Assembly: GCF_900113835.1 (NCBI RefSeq)
Contig: NZ_FOQV01000014.1
Span: 57,610 to 121,609 of the forward strand
Direction: 5' to 3'
Length of the DNA stretch: 64,000 bases
Origin: Allobosea sp. OK403
GTDB taxonomy: Bacteria; Pseudomonadota; Alphaproteobacteria; Rhizobiales; Beijerinckiaceae
Below the pieces are notes generated by a model, which was not told the DNA's origin, searched no databases, and saw only the letters and a program-made list of their open reading frames with translations. The first letter of the stretch is position 1. Every line of letters begins with the position of its first letter. The position numbers were made by a program, and so were the translations under genes. Below are positions 8,473 to 15,923 of this stretch, piece after piece.

Positions 8473-8590
8473 ACGATCCGCAACCGTGATGAGGTAATCG
8501 AGGACGGCGAGTTCATCGTCGTGCCGCGCGGCATCGAGCGCTGCCCGACCGCGCTGGGCAAGCCCTGCGAGGTCGTCCGCTCGAGAAGAC
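8473..8590 (+). pseudogene. Cupin-type fragment
   Basis: An in-frame stretch after a TAA at 8470 reads DEVIEDGEFIVVPRGIERCP, which matches the G-x-F-x-V-V-P-x-G-x-E-H beta-strand motif of small cupins, with Arg at the usual metal-binding His. Neither the first half nor the end of a cupin is present. It is likely a relic left when the island inserted. Assignment rests on one motif. Confidence 0.4.
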
Positions 8591-8768
8591 ACGACCGGCC
8601 GCGACCTCCGGACCGGAGATGGAGAACCAAGTTTCGGTCGATTCCGCCCGGGCGCGGTTTTCGCGGATGTTGCCCAACAGCGTCGGGCCGAGGAACGCTG
8701 TCGCCACACAGGTCTTCACTCCAGACCACACAGACACAAGGGGCCAGGACTGAGCGGCAGCTGCGCGA

Positions 8769-8813
8769 CCAGTCGCTTCACCTGAACGGTACATGTTCGG
8801 GTGAAGCGACTGG
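8769..8813. repeat. 19-bp stem hairpin at the island edge
   Basis: Arms at 8769-8787 and 8795-8813 pair over 19 positions with one G-T wobble, around the loop GGTACAT. There is no T-run on either side, so it is not a typical intrinsic terminator. It sits at the composition change that marks the island start. Confidence 0.7.
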
Positions 8814-8933
8814 CAGATATGCTAGAGGATAAATTCTAGTGCGTTGTATACCCGGTGATGGTTCAAAAACTCTCCTCCTGGGCGAGTTGCGAAGCAAGTA
8901 CGCACCCCGAGCGCAGGACAGGATCAACATCCC

Positions 8934-9983
8934 GTGAATTCCGCGTGGCGCAGTTATCAAGAGAATTCAGCTAAACTCTTCCGCTCAATGGGCTTTTTGG
9001 CAGAGGTCGAGGCTGAAGTGCCGGGCGCACGAGCGCGCCATAGAATCGATGTTGCTACTCGGTTTACGATCGCTGGTGTCTCGGTCCTTTGGATCGTCGA
9101 GTGCAAGCATTGGAAGTCAGCGGTTGGCAAAGAACAAGTGATGACGCTGGCGCAAATAGCGCAGGACGTCGGCGCTGACCGCGCATTTCTGCTGTCCGAA
9201 AGCGGGTTCCAGTCCGGCGCGATTTCGGCATCCCAGCATTCGAACGTCACCTTGACGAGCCTGAGCGACCTGTCCGCGTCTGCCAGCGACCACATCTGCA
9301 CCCGTCAGTTGCAAGTTCTCCTCGGCGTCAAGGACGCCCTTGAAAAAAGGCTTCGCGATCATCTCTACGACGCCCAAGGCCGTTTCCCGTCTGTCGCCGT
9401 CACCGATATGGGGGAGCTGACCAACCTGCTGGCCGCTTGCCTGGACACTGATATGGCCATCAAGAAGGCCATGGTCGGCAATCTCCCGATTACGGTCAGC
9501 GACTTTCTAAGTCGCGAGCCAAACTCGATGTTTTCTGCTACTCCACAGCTCATCACTCATTTGGAGACACTCGTTGAGCAGGTCGCAGGTCGGGCCGACG
9601 CTTTAGACGCGCAGGTTCAGACCGGCAGGGACGAGGCTTTCTCCGGCGCTGACAAGTTGGTGGCTGAGATCGGAGAACTCATCAAAATCACCGACATGAC
9701 GATACCTCTCGCCGGCGACCAGGCCGGGCGTGCCGCAATGCTAAGCGAGGGCCTGGAGTCCATGCGTCGGATTGGGAGCATTTCAAACGTCATCGAGCGC
9801 CATTTCAGACAGGATCTTCGGCGCCAGCACCGATCTTTGATGCGCTTACTCTACGATGGGGTCTACTTGGTGCTCGCCACGCCGCATGTCGAGACCAACG
9901 CTTGGAATGCAGTCGCTAGCCGAACCGCCAGCCAGGTGAAGGCATTTGCCGACGCCGTCCAAGCCGCCCGGCATAGCACCTAG
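8934..9983 (+). CDS. Mrr-type restriction endonuclease-like protein
   Basis: 349 residues. The N-terminal third has the PD-(D/E)xK nuclease core of the Mrr_cat family: acidic residues around E24, then D39 (HRID), and E56-x-K58 (VECKHW), followed by the GADRAFLLSESGFQSGAI stretch typical of Mrr domains. The remainder has no domain I recognise and is predicted largely helical. The start is a GTG at 8934 with a weak AGGA upstream. Mrr proteins usually cut modified or foreign DNA; here the gene stands at the left of an island with other nucleic-acid enzymes, so a defence role is likely. It has no linked methylase or ATPase. Codon use differs from the flanking genes. Confidence 0.8.
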   Translation: MNSAWRSYQENSAKLFRSMGFLAEVEAEVPGARARHRIDVATRFTIAGVSVLWIVECKHWKSAVGKEQVMTLAQIAQDVGADRAFLLSESGFQSGAISASQHSNVTLTSLSDLSASASDHICTRQLQVLLGVKDALEKRLRDHLYDAQGRFPSVAVTDMGELTNLLAACLDTDMAIKKAMVGNLPITVSDFLSREPNSMFSATPQLITHLETLVEQVAGRADALDAQVQTGRDEAFSGADKLVAEIGELIKITDMTIPLAGDQAGRAAMLSEGLESMRRIGSISNVIERHFRQDLRRQHRSLMRLLYDGVYLVLATPHVETNAWNAVASRTASQVKAFADAVQAARHST

Positions 9984-10377
9984 GAACGGTATTCTATTAG
10001 AACTAAGCTGGGAGAACCACACTCTCCTGCCGGATCGGCGCGCGCTACCGATCCGGGAGAAGCGCGTCGTCAAACGGCTGACAAGGTCGGCGTGCTTGAG
10101 CCGCGCTCCACCTAGCGGCCCGGCAGATCGCTTTCTATGAACCTTGGACCACTGGCGAGAATGATCCAGGAAGGAGAACCTGAGGGCCGGCCCCGCCCGC
10201 CGTCGCCATTTTTGTTGTCCCTAAGGCGCCAATAGGCCGAGGACCACTCTATAGCGTATGCAAAACTGGCTTTGGTAGTCCACGGGCTTTTGCCCAATGC
10301 CGCTTACATCAACAGGCATAAGCTTCTATCGAGCACCCGAGTTGTCGAGCCACATTGAGCATGGCAGTAGGACCACG
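9984..10377. other. Intergenic stretch with a hairpin
   Basis: A 9-bp perfect stem, CCGGATCGG/CCGATCCGG with a 9-base loop at 10030-10056, follows the nuclease gene by about 50 bases. It may end that transcript, although no T-run follows. From 10060 to 10377 I see no convincing gene; an in-frame extension of the next gene begins at 10297, but with no ribosome site. Confidence 0.5.
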
Positions 10378-11739
10378 ATGGCACTGCACAAAGACGAAAT
10401 CCTGGACGCCGTGGCGCGGTTTGGAAGCGTGGCCCAGTTCGTAGGCTTTCGACCCGAGGGCCACGGGCTCGTACAGACTTACTCCCGCGTCGCCGGATTC
10501 CCTGACAACGCGAAGTTCGCAAATGCCGGTGAAGCCACTGCAGCGCTCTTGAGAGCGTCGCCTGACCGCAAAGTGAACGTGCGCAGCTATGTGCCCGATG
10601 GCATTCGAAGCAGGGAATTTATCTACGGCCTCGAAAGCGTAGAGGCAGTCCTCGAGGCGCTCAACCGTCTGGCTGGAGAAGGCCTGCATACGATCGTCAA
10701 CGAAACGATCGATGTTACTGACGGCGGAGTATCGGGTGTGGTGCAGGACGGGACCGTTGAATTTGCTCCCGACGATACGCCCCGCTGCGTGGAGAAACCT
10801 GGAGTTGCCTCTCTTCCCCTTCGGCTCGCCCTCTCCCTATTCGATACTGTTTATGGCTTCGAGCCGGAGTGGCAATTGTCTCCTGGCGTTCGTCTGGAGT
10901 TTAGCCTTCACCCAAAGCCGCGAGGGCATCAGCAATGCCATACGATCATATGGGAGCGCGAAGAGAACGTTCGCAGTTCGCCTATGGCGCGGCCGGTTTG
11001 GCCCAATAGGTTCAGTAGGCACATCGGCGACAAGGCCTATGGTCTGCTGATTGCACACCTCCTCGGTTTACCAGTACCGAAAACGCTAGTGATCGGTCGT
11101 AGGGTGGCTCCCTTTTCGTTTGGACAACAGACAGGATCCCGTGAAGTGTGGACCAGAACTTGCCCACGCGAACCGCAGCCCGGGCTCTTTACGACCGTCA
11201 AGGGATGGGTGGACCCATTTCGCCTCTTGGCGTCGGAAGACCCTAATCATTCCTCAATAGCATCGGTTCTGTGCCAAGCGGCTGTTCGCGCACGTTATTC
11301 CGGTGCGGCTGTCACTGGCCAGAGCAGCCAGTTGCTGATTGAAGGGCGCCGGGGAGAAGGGGACCGCTTTATGCTGGGGCTGGACGGCCCCGAGGACCTT
11401 CCTGCCGCCATTGTCGACAGTGTCCATGCCGCAAACGAGCAAATTGTCGGGCAACTGGGACCCGTCCGTTTTGAGTGGGTCCACGACGGCGAGCGCTTAT
11501 GGATTGTGCAGCTTCATTGCGGTGCCACCGCTACTATGAAGGACGTAATTGTTCCAGGCGAGCCTACCGACTGGGTAGACTTCAACGTTTCCGAGGGTCT
11601 CAACCAGCTACGCGTGCTCTTGTCGGGACTTCAGGATGGAGTCGGCATTAGGGTGATTGGCGAAGTTGGCCTTACGAGCCATATCGCCGACCTTTTGCGG
11701 AAATCAGGTAGGCCTTCGATCGTCAGCCGGGCTGCCTAG
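10378..11739 (+). CDS. Uncharacterised protein with PEP-synthase/PPDK-like ATP-grasp features
   Basis: 453 residues from the ATG at 10378, chosen for AGGA about six bases upstream; an ATG at 10297 would add 27 residues. The C-terminal half resembles the ATP-binding domain of PEP synthase/pyruvate phosphate dikinase: ARYSGAAVTG near 325, LLIEGRRGEGDRFM, then FEWVHDGERLWIVQLH, matching the D/F-E-W-A-x-D-G-x-L-W-I-L-Q-x-R-P end of that domain. The final Arg-Pro is Cys-Gly here. There is no phosphohistidine or PEP-binding domain. The N-terminal half is unrecognised. It is convergent with the dNTPase gene (36 bases apart). A small-molecule or protein ligase/phosphotransfer role is possible; function unknown. 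Confidence 0.65.
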   Translation: MALHKDEILDAVARFGSVAQFVGFRPEGHGLVQTYSRVAGFPDNAKFANAGEATAALLRASPDRKVNVRSYVPDGIRSREFIYGLESVEAVLEALNRLAGEGLHTIVNETIDVTDGGVSGVVQDGTVEFAPDDTPRCVEKPGVASLPLRLALSLFDTVYGFEPEWQLSPGVRLEFSLHPKPRGHQQCHTIIWEREENVRSSPMARPVWPNRFSRHIGDKAYGLLIAHLLGLPVPKTLVIGRRVAPFSFGQQTGSREVWTRTCPREPQPGLFTTVKGWVDPFRLLASEDPNHSSIASVLCQAAVRARYSGAAVTGQSSQLLIEGRRGEGDRFMLGLDGPEDLPAAIVDSVHAANEQIVGQLGPVRFEWVHDGERLWIVQLHCGATATMKDVIVPGEPTDWVDFNVSEGLNQLRVLLSGLQDGVGIRVIGEVGLTSHIADLLRKSGRPSIVSRAA

Positions 11740-11774
11740 TAGCCCTTGCGACTGCGATGCCAAAACCTTGCTCC

Positions 11775-13145
11775 TCAAATCGGCTTCCACATGCTCTGAG
11801 GGTTGTCGGAAGCGAGCCTTCCATAAAACTCTAGTGCGTAACGGTCCGTCATTCCGGCCACAAAGTCACATACGATACGCATACTCCGCGGCTTATCGTC
11901 TTTGGCGGCCTCATACCTCGTCCTAACGTCGACTGGCATCAAAAGAGAACCGTTTGGCTTATGGGCCAACGCGACGAAGATGCTTTTTACCACCTCAAAG
12001 CCACGGTATTCAGCCAACTTCACCCGCGATGAGTAGATTGTCGTAAGACGAGTGTACCACTTGAGAACCTCGACCTTTTTCTGCTGATCGTCGGAGAGCC
12101 TCGGCTTCGACATCATGGGGAACTCTTCATCAAGCTCCACGTCGACCGCCAATATCGCCTCATGGACAAGATCCGACGACAGCCTCGTCCTAAGCCTCGA
12201 CGAGTTCGCTAGGTTCTGGGAGCTTTGATACCACTCGACATAGCGATTGGAAGTGGCGCGCGCGCCCCTTTTCGGGGGGGGAGGTTCAAAAATGTCCTGG
12301 AACACGGCCATAACTTCCGCGCGTGAGAACGGGCGCTTGAGTTCCTCGCCAACTTTTTCCGCCACCTGGGACAACAGACTGTCGGGAGACGCCAGTATCT
12401 CGGCGGGAGTCAAAAATCCCGCCTTAAGGCAGTCCTCAAGGTCATATGTCGAGTAAGCGATATCATCTGCGAGATCCATGATCGCGCATTCGAGCGCCTT
12501 AAACTTGCCGGGGCGAAAATCAGCTTCGCCTGTGACCGCATTTTTGATCTTTTTGACGAGTGCGGCTTCGCTCTCATAGTAACCTTTGGCGACTTTTGAA
12601 CCTTTCGCACGTTTCGTCGGTATGACCTCATCGTATTTCAGGATGGCGGCGAGCGTTCGCAAAGTAAGGTTCAGGCCATAGCAATTGTCGTTTTTGTCGA
12701 AAACCTTGCGCTCCAGGCGGCTGACAATGCGCAACGTTTGGGCATTCCCTTCAAACCCGCCATAGCCCAACATCATTCGATCGAGTGCACGCTCACCGTT
12801 ATGGCCAAAGGGTGGGTGTCCCAAATCGTGAATTAGCGATGCGGCGGCCACCAAGCGTGGATTGATGTGGTTCTGCGTCTGCTTGAAGAAGTCATGGACG
12901 TGATTTAGCCGCTCCACGATGCCTTCGGCAATCTGAGCAACTTCCAGGCTGTGCGTCAGGCGGCTTCGGAAAAAATCGCTTTCATGTCCAGGAAAGACCT
13001 GCGTCTTTCCTTGCAGGCGCCGAAAGCTCGCTGAGTGGACAATGCGTCCATAGTCGCGGGAATAGGCAGATCGCCACGGGTCTTCGCCTGACCCGTCCTC
13101 GTATTCGCGCTTTCGATCGTCGTCAGAATAGACGGATCGCGTCAC
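11775..13145 (-). CDS. HD-domain deoxynucleoside triphosphate triphosphohydrolase (dGTPase family)
   Basis: 456 residues. The dGTPase signature is clear: SAYSRDYGRIVHSASFRRLQ (27-45), RLTHSLEVAQ with H65, and LIHDLGHPPFGHNGERAL with H106-D107 and H110. These residues form the metal site that removes triphosphate from dNTPs. It overlaps the 56-residue gene upstream by four bases (ATGA), so the two are co-translated. Such enzymes in bacterial defence loci deplete dNTPs during phage infection; in the housekeeping setting they balance dNTP pools. Its place in a low-G+C island beside nuclease and base-chemistry genes favours defence. Assignment to the family is secure; the role is inference. Confidence 0.9.
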   Translation of the reverse strand: MTRSVYSDDDRKREYEDGSGEDPWRSAYSRDYGRIVHSASFRRLQGKTQVFPGHESDFFRSRLTHSLEVAQIAEGIVERLNHVHDFFKQTQNHINPRLVAAASLIHDLGHPPFGHNGERALDRMMLGYGGFEGNAQTLRIVSRLERKVFDKNDNCYGLNLTLRTLAAILKYDEVIPTKRAKGSKVAKGYYESEAALVKKIKNAVTGEADFRPGKFKALECAIMDLADDIAYSTYDLEDCLKAGFLTPAEILASPDSLLSQVAEKVGEELKRPFSRAEVMAVFQDIFEPPPPKRGARATSNRYVEWYQSSQNLANSSRLRTRLSSDLVHEAILAVDVELDEEFPMMSKPRLSDDQQKKVEVLKWYTRLTTIYSSRVKLAEYRGFEVVKSIFVALAHKPNGSLLMPVDVRTRYEAAKDDKPRSMRIVCDFVAGMTDRYALEFYGRLASDNPQSMWKPI

Positions 13146-13312
13146 CGGCCGGCCGCACGCTCTTTTCGCTTCTGCGCCTCGGAAGCTGCTTTCGTAGGAG
13201 CGTTCTTGACCTTCTTCGCCTCGCGCTGCGCACGCAACTTCAGGGCTTCGCGATACGTGCCAGACTGCTTCTCAGCCATTTTAAAGGCTTCAAGAACCGC
13301 TGCGTATGCCAT
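13142..13312 (-). CDS. Small basic protein upstream of the dNTPase
   Basis: 56 residues, rich in Lys, Arg and Ala, predicted as one long helix with a basic tail (KLRAQREAKKVKNAPTKAA). The start at 13312 is set by GGGAG six bases upstream. Its stop overlaps the dNTPase start in an ATGA, which argues it is a real gene and possibly a partner or modulator of that enzyme. No family recognised. Confidence 0.65.
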   Translation of the reverse strand: MAYAAVLEAFKMAEKQSGTYREALKLRAQREAKKVKNAPTKAASEAQKRKERAAGR

Positions 13313-13396
13313 TTTAGTCTCCCGAGTCACTAACCACGATATGAATCAAAGGCGGCGAATTTAGCAATGGCTAGCCAACGGTTCGCAGAATTAAAT

Positions 13397-13441
13397 CTGC
13401 ATGACGTTAATATGCAGGTTGTCGCTGTCATTTTTTGACAG
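13397..13441. promoter_or_regulatory. Two inverted repeats upstream of the small protein-dNTPase operon
   Basis: CTGCAT-N9-ATGCAG (13397-13417) and CTGTCA-N5-TGACAG (13425-13441) lie in the 230-base AT-rich gap between the operon start and the XRE gene. Both are perfect. They are candidate operators, for which the XRE protein encoded next door is the obvious binder to test. Confidence 0.4.
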
Positions 13442-13523
13442 GCACATTTTCGGCGACATGAAAAATGTGGCCCGCGATAGCGTCGGGGGCATTTTAAATT
13501 TCACGTCAGCGAGGAGTAGTCCC

Positions 13524-13551
13524 GCACCTAGATCGGCGCAAATCTAGGTGC
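13524..13551. terminator. Hairpin over the XRE stop codon
   Basis: GCACCTAGAT (13524-13533) and ATCTAGGTGC (13542-13551) form a perfect 10-bp stem with an 8-base loop. The XRE stop codon lies in the right arm. No T-run follows, so it may be a weak terminator or an RNA-stability element. Confidence 0.4.
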
Positions 13552-13849
13552 TGTCAGCAGATGCATTAGAATGCATAATTCGCAGCAACGCACTGACGGC
13601 ATCCCTAAAGTCGCTGGATTGCTGGGCAGCGCGCTGAACAGCTCTCAGCCAGCTCGAGTCCAGTCCAGCTAGCTCCTGCGCCAACTCGTCGATTCGGCGG
13701 CGAAGCTTGGCGCCGGGCTCGTGCAACCCGTTGATTAACTTAGATAGATGCCCCTGACTAATATTCAGTTTTGCCGCCAGGTCGACCTGAGAAAGACCCT
13801 TTTTACGCCCCAGAAAGACAAGACTATCGAGGGGCTTCTCGTCGGGCAT
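13544..13849 (-). CDS. XRE-family helix-turn-helix regulator
   Basis: 101 residues. A Cro/CI-type HTH occupies about residues 7-62 (GLSQVDLAAKLNISQGHLSKLINGLHEPG). The C-terminal part is helical and probably dimerises. It is divergent from the HhH-GPD glycosylase gene across a 69-base gap holding a recognisable promoter, and upstream of the dNTPase operon on the same strand. It probably represses one or both flanking units. Regulators of this type commonly control defence operons. Confidence 0.85.
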   Translation of the reverse strand: MPDEKPLDSLVFLGRKKGLSQVDLAAKLNISQGHLSKLINGLHEPGAKLRRRIDELAQELAGLDSSWLRAVQRAAQQSSDFRDAVSALLRIMHSNASADST

Positions 13850-13856
13850 TATTCAC

Positions 13857-13884
13857 TTGTCCAGTGCATATTTACGCATATAAT
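13857..13884 (+). promoter_or_regulatory. Promoter of the glycosylase gene
   Basis: TTGTCC at 13857-13862 and a perfect TATAAT at 13879-13884, 16 bases apart, directed at the gene starting at 13919. The overlapping TGCATA/TATGC sequence resembles half of the CTGCAT-N9-ATGCAG repeat at 13397-13417, so the same XRE protein may act here. Confidence 0.5.
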
Positions 13885-13918
13885 ATGATAAAAGAGCGCG
13901 CTAGCAAGAGGGCTTCTG

Positions 13919-14647
13919 ATGCAAATCATGCATACGCTTGTTGGAGAGCGCTCGCTGGCATTAGAAATGCCGCTGCCGGATGAGTGGATCATGCCGGGTA
14001 TCCGCTGGGGCCGCTTTGAGGAACTCTTCACCGCAGCGTACTGGCACGGTCAGGCTTGGCAGGCACAGATGCATAACCACTACGGCAGTCTCAAGCTGGG
14101 ACGTACCCTGGCCGAGGAAGTCGCCGCATGCCTGCTTGGCGGCTATGGAATGAAGGCCGAGATCGGATTGGCTGCGTATCGGACTGTCCGCGATCTCGGG
14201 ATGCTCCGGTCCGGCGTTGAACCAACGCGTCTCGAACTTATCCTGAGCGAGCCAATAATGGTTCGAGATCGCTTGGTGCGTTATCGTTTTCCGCGGCAGA
14301 AGGCTCAGTACCTTGCAGGGTGTATGGACGCCCTCGATCAAATAGATGAAGCCTCACTATCCGACACCCAACTGCGCGAAGCCCTGGTCGGCCTGCCAGG
14401 TATTGGTCCGAAGACAGCATCATGGATCGTACGCAACTACCGGCACTCTGACAGCGTGGCGGTATTGGACGTCCATATCATTCGAGCTGGGCAGTTCTTA
14501 GGCCTGTTCTCGAAACGCGAAACACCTCAGCGAGACTACCGATCGCTGGAGGCCCGATTTCTACATTTTGCTGAAGCCATCAAGGCACCCGCCTCACTGC
14601 TGGATGCGCTGATGTGGCAGCACATGCGGCTTCTGCAATATGCCTAA
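13919..14647 (+). CDS. HhH-GPD DNA glycosylase/AP lyase, OGG-like
   Basis: 242 residues of the helix-hairpin-helix glycosylase superfamily. The hairpin and catalytic lysine are in LVGLPGIGPKTASWIVRN (K165), and the catalytic aspartate is D184 in AVLDVHIIRAG, both as in 8-oxoguanine glycosylases. There is no iron-sulphur cluster. AGAGGG six bases upstream fixes the start. The gene converges on the SagB-like gene, overlapping it by four bases. OGG-like proteins together with QueC-like proteins are hallmarks of type IV CBASS operons, but the CD-NTase is missing here. It may remove or recognise a modified purine, or act on a nucleoside or conjugate rather than DNA. Confidence 0.85.
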   Translation: MQIMHTLVGERSLALEMPLPDEWIMPGIRWGRFEELFTAAYWHGQAWQAQMHNHYGSLKLGRTLAEEVAACLLGGYGMKAEIGLAAYRTVRDLGMLRSGVEPTRLELILSEPIMVRDRLVRYRFPRQKAQYLAGCMDALDQIDEASLSDTQLREALVGLPGIGPKTASWIVRNYRHSDSVAVLDVHIIRAGQFLGLFSKRETPQRDYRSLEARFLHFAEAIKAPASLLDALMWQHMRLLQYA

Positions 14648-15318
14648 GCAGCAGGTCGCCCGACGGCGGCCATCCCCACCGCTCGCATCCGTGGATCAGG
14701 GCCGAAGATTGCCGGAGCCAAACCGCAGCCGGTGGCTCCGATAGGGCAGAAGCTGAGGCGAAAGGCCGTAGCCGCGAGTTGCAATGTCTGCATCAGCGCT
14801 CCAGCGTCTCGCCAAAGCAGCGACTGCGCATGCACATAGGCCGCTTCGGTTTTCGCGGGATCGGCGAGTAGAACGATGAAATCCCCTGTCGCTTGCGGAA
14901 GGATAGTCCGCGCTTGTCTGAGAACGTCAGCAGCCAAAACGACCGAATGCAGTCGAAGAAGTTCTATTGTCTGCAGACGCGCATTGAAGCGGAAGATCCG
15001 ATGGCTGCCCTTCGTCGAAACAATGAGGACTTCAATCGGATGGAGAGCGCCCGCTGAAGGGGCTGTCCGCCAAGATCGGCGAAGGTTTTTTCCCCAGGAC
15101 TTCCGGTCGCTACAAACGAAATTGACCAAGTTGCAGAGTTCTCTGAAGGGGGCTCTCTCCAGAGTACCGATCGAGCGCCGCGCTTCTAGCACGGAGGCAA
15201 AATCGACGATCGGAGGAGGCACGAAATCCCTCAGCTGGAGGCTGTAAGATACAGGCCAAATTTGTTCCGAAAATGCCATCGACATTCCGCGAGGGACAGG
15301 GTCTCCAGCGCACATCAT
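14644..15318 (-). CDS. SagB/nitroreductase-like flavoprotein
   Basis: 224 residues. The nitroreductase/SagB-type fold is indicated by the N-terminal arginine-rich flavin motif (LEARRSIGTLERAPFRELC, about 47-65), RTAPSAGALHPIEVLIVS near 90, and LLWRDAGALMQTLQLAA near 170. The family binds FMN and oxidises or reduces small heterocycles; SagB members oxidise azolines in peptide natural products. The ATG at 15318 follows the QueC stop by eight bases, the best-coupled start. It is the last gene of the leftward operon. No cyclodehydratase is present, so a thiazole/oxazole peptide pathway is unlikely. Its substrate may be the deazapurine or nucleoside product of its neighbours. Confidence 0.75.
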   Translation of the reverse strand: MMCAGDPVPRGMSMAFSEQIWPVSYSLQLRDFVPPPIVDFASVLEARRSIGTLERAPFRELCNLVNFVCSDRKSWGKNLRRSWRTAPSAGALHPIEVLIVSTKGSHRIFRFNARLQTIELLRLHSVVLAADVLRQARTILPQATGDFIVLLADPAKTEAAYVHAQSLLWRDAGALMQTLQLAATAFRLSFCPIGATGCGLAPAIFGPDPRMRAVGMAAVGRPAA

Positions 15319-15326
15319 GCCACTAC

Positions 15327-15923
15327 TCAGTAGGCGCCCAAGCCGATAGCTTCCATAGTTCGGTAGTGTTTTCGGCAACCTCCACACTCACCGCAAGCAA
15401 AATCCGAGCGGTGACACGAGTGCGCCCAGCCAATAATCTCTCCTGGGACCTTCGAGGTCCGGATGAGTTCTTCTGCCGTCAGCTCGATCGCCGGCGCGAA
15501 AAGACACAATCCTCCCTCCTGAAACTTCAAAAGTTGGTCCAGCCGATCAATGAACCCGGGCTGACCGTCCACATGCTGCCCGTCGGTCTTGAGGGTACCC
15601 AACATCAAATGGGTCACTCCGTGGGCGAGAGTTGCCATTGCCGCCAGCGTAACTAGCATCTGGTTTCGGAACGGCCACCATTCTCGAAGCGGGGCGACTT
15701 CGATTGCCGGTCGACCTGCCATATCTCCGCTGCCCAATGCGGAAAGGTCAGCTCGGACTACGATGTGCTGGATATCCAGTTCGCAGCAAACCGCTGCGGC
15801 CGCTCTGATCTCGGCCGGAGCAGGGAGCTGTCCGTAATCTACAGTGACGGCGATAGTCGGTCGCTTCCAGTATGCGATAGCGATCGAGTCCATGCCTCCA
15901 GACAGGAGAAGCGCCGCCTTCAT
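15327..15923 (-). CDS. QueC-like 7-cyano-7-deazaguanine synthase homologue
   Basis: 198 residues. The PP-loop ATP site is SGGMDS (8-13), and the C-terminal zinc site is Cys-x6-Cys-x2-Cys-x2-Cys (CHRSDFACGECGGC). Both are QueC hallmarks. Classical QueC makes preQ0 from 7-carboxy-7-deazaguanine with ATP and ammonia. QueC relatives in Qat and type IV CBASS systems have been recruited to defence. The start at 15923 forms an ATGA overlap with the upstream kinase-transferase gene. No queDEF gene is in the window, so it would depend on the cell's own preQ0 pathway for substrate. Slightly shorter than housekeeping QueC. Whether it makes a nitrile or conjugates the base to a protein amine cannot be told. 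Confidence 0.88.
   Translation of the reverse strand: MKAALLLSGGMDSIAIAYWKRPTIAVTVDYGQLPAPAEIRAAAAVCCELDIQHIVVRADLSALGSGDMAGRPAIEVAPLREWWPFRNQMLVTLAAMATLAHGVTHLMLGTLKTDGQHVDGQPGFIDRLDQLLKFQEGGLCLFAPAIELTAEELIRTSKVPGEIIGWAHSCHRSDFACGECGGCRKHYRTMEAIGLGAY

Larger units (their letters stand above)
8322..8933. other. Non-coding stretch with a cupin-like remnant, left edge of the accessory island
   Basis: No intact gene. It contains the fragment at 8473-8590 and the long hairpin at 8769-8813. After about 8815 the base composition drops and stays lower to about 17.55 kb. I see no tRNA, integrase or clear direct repeat at this edge. Confidence 0.6.
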
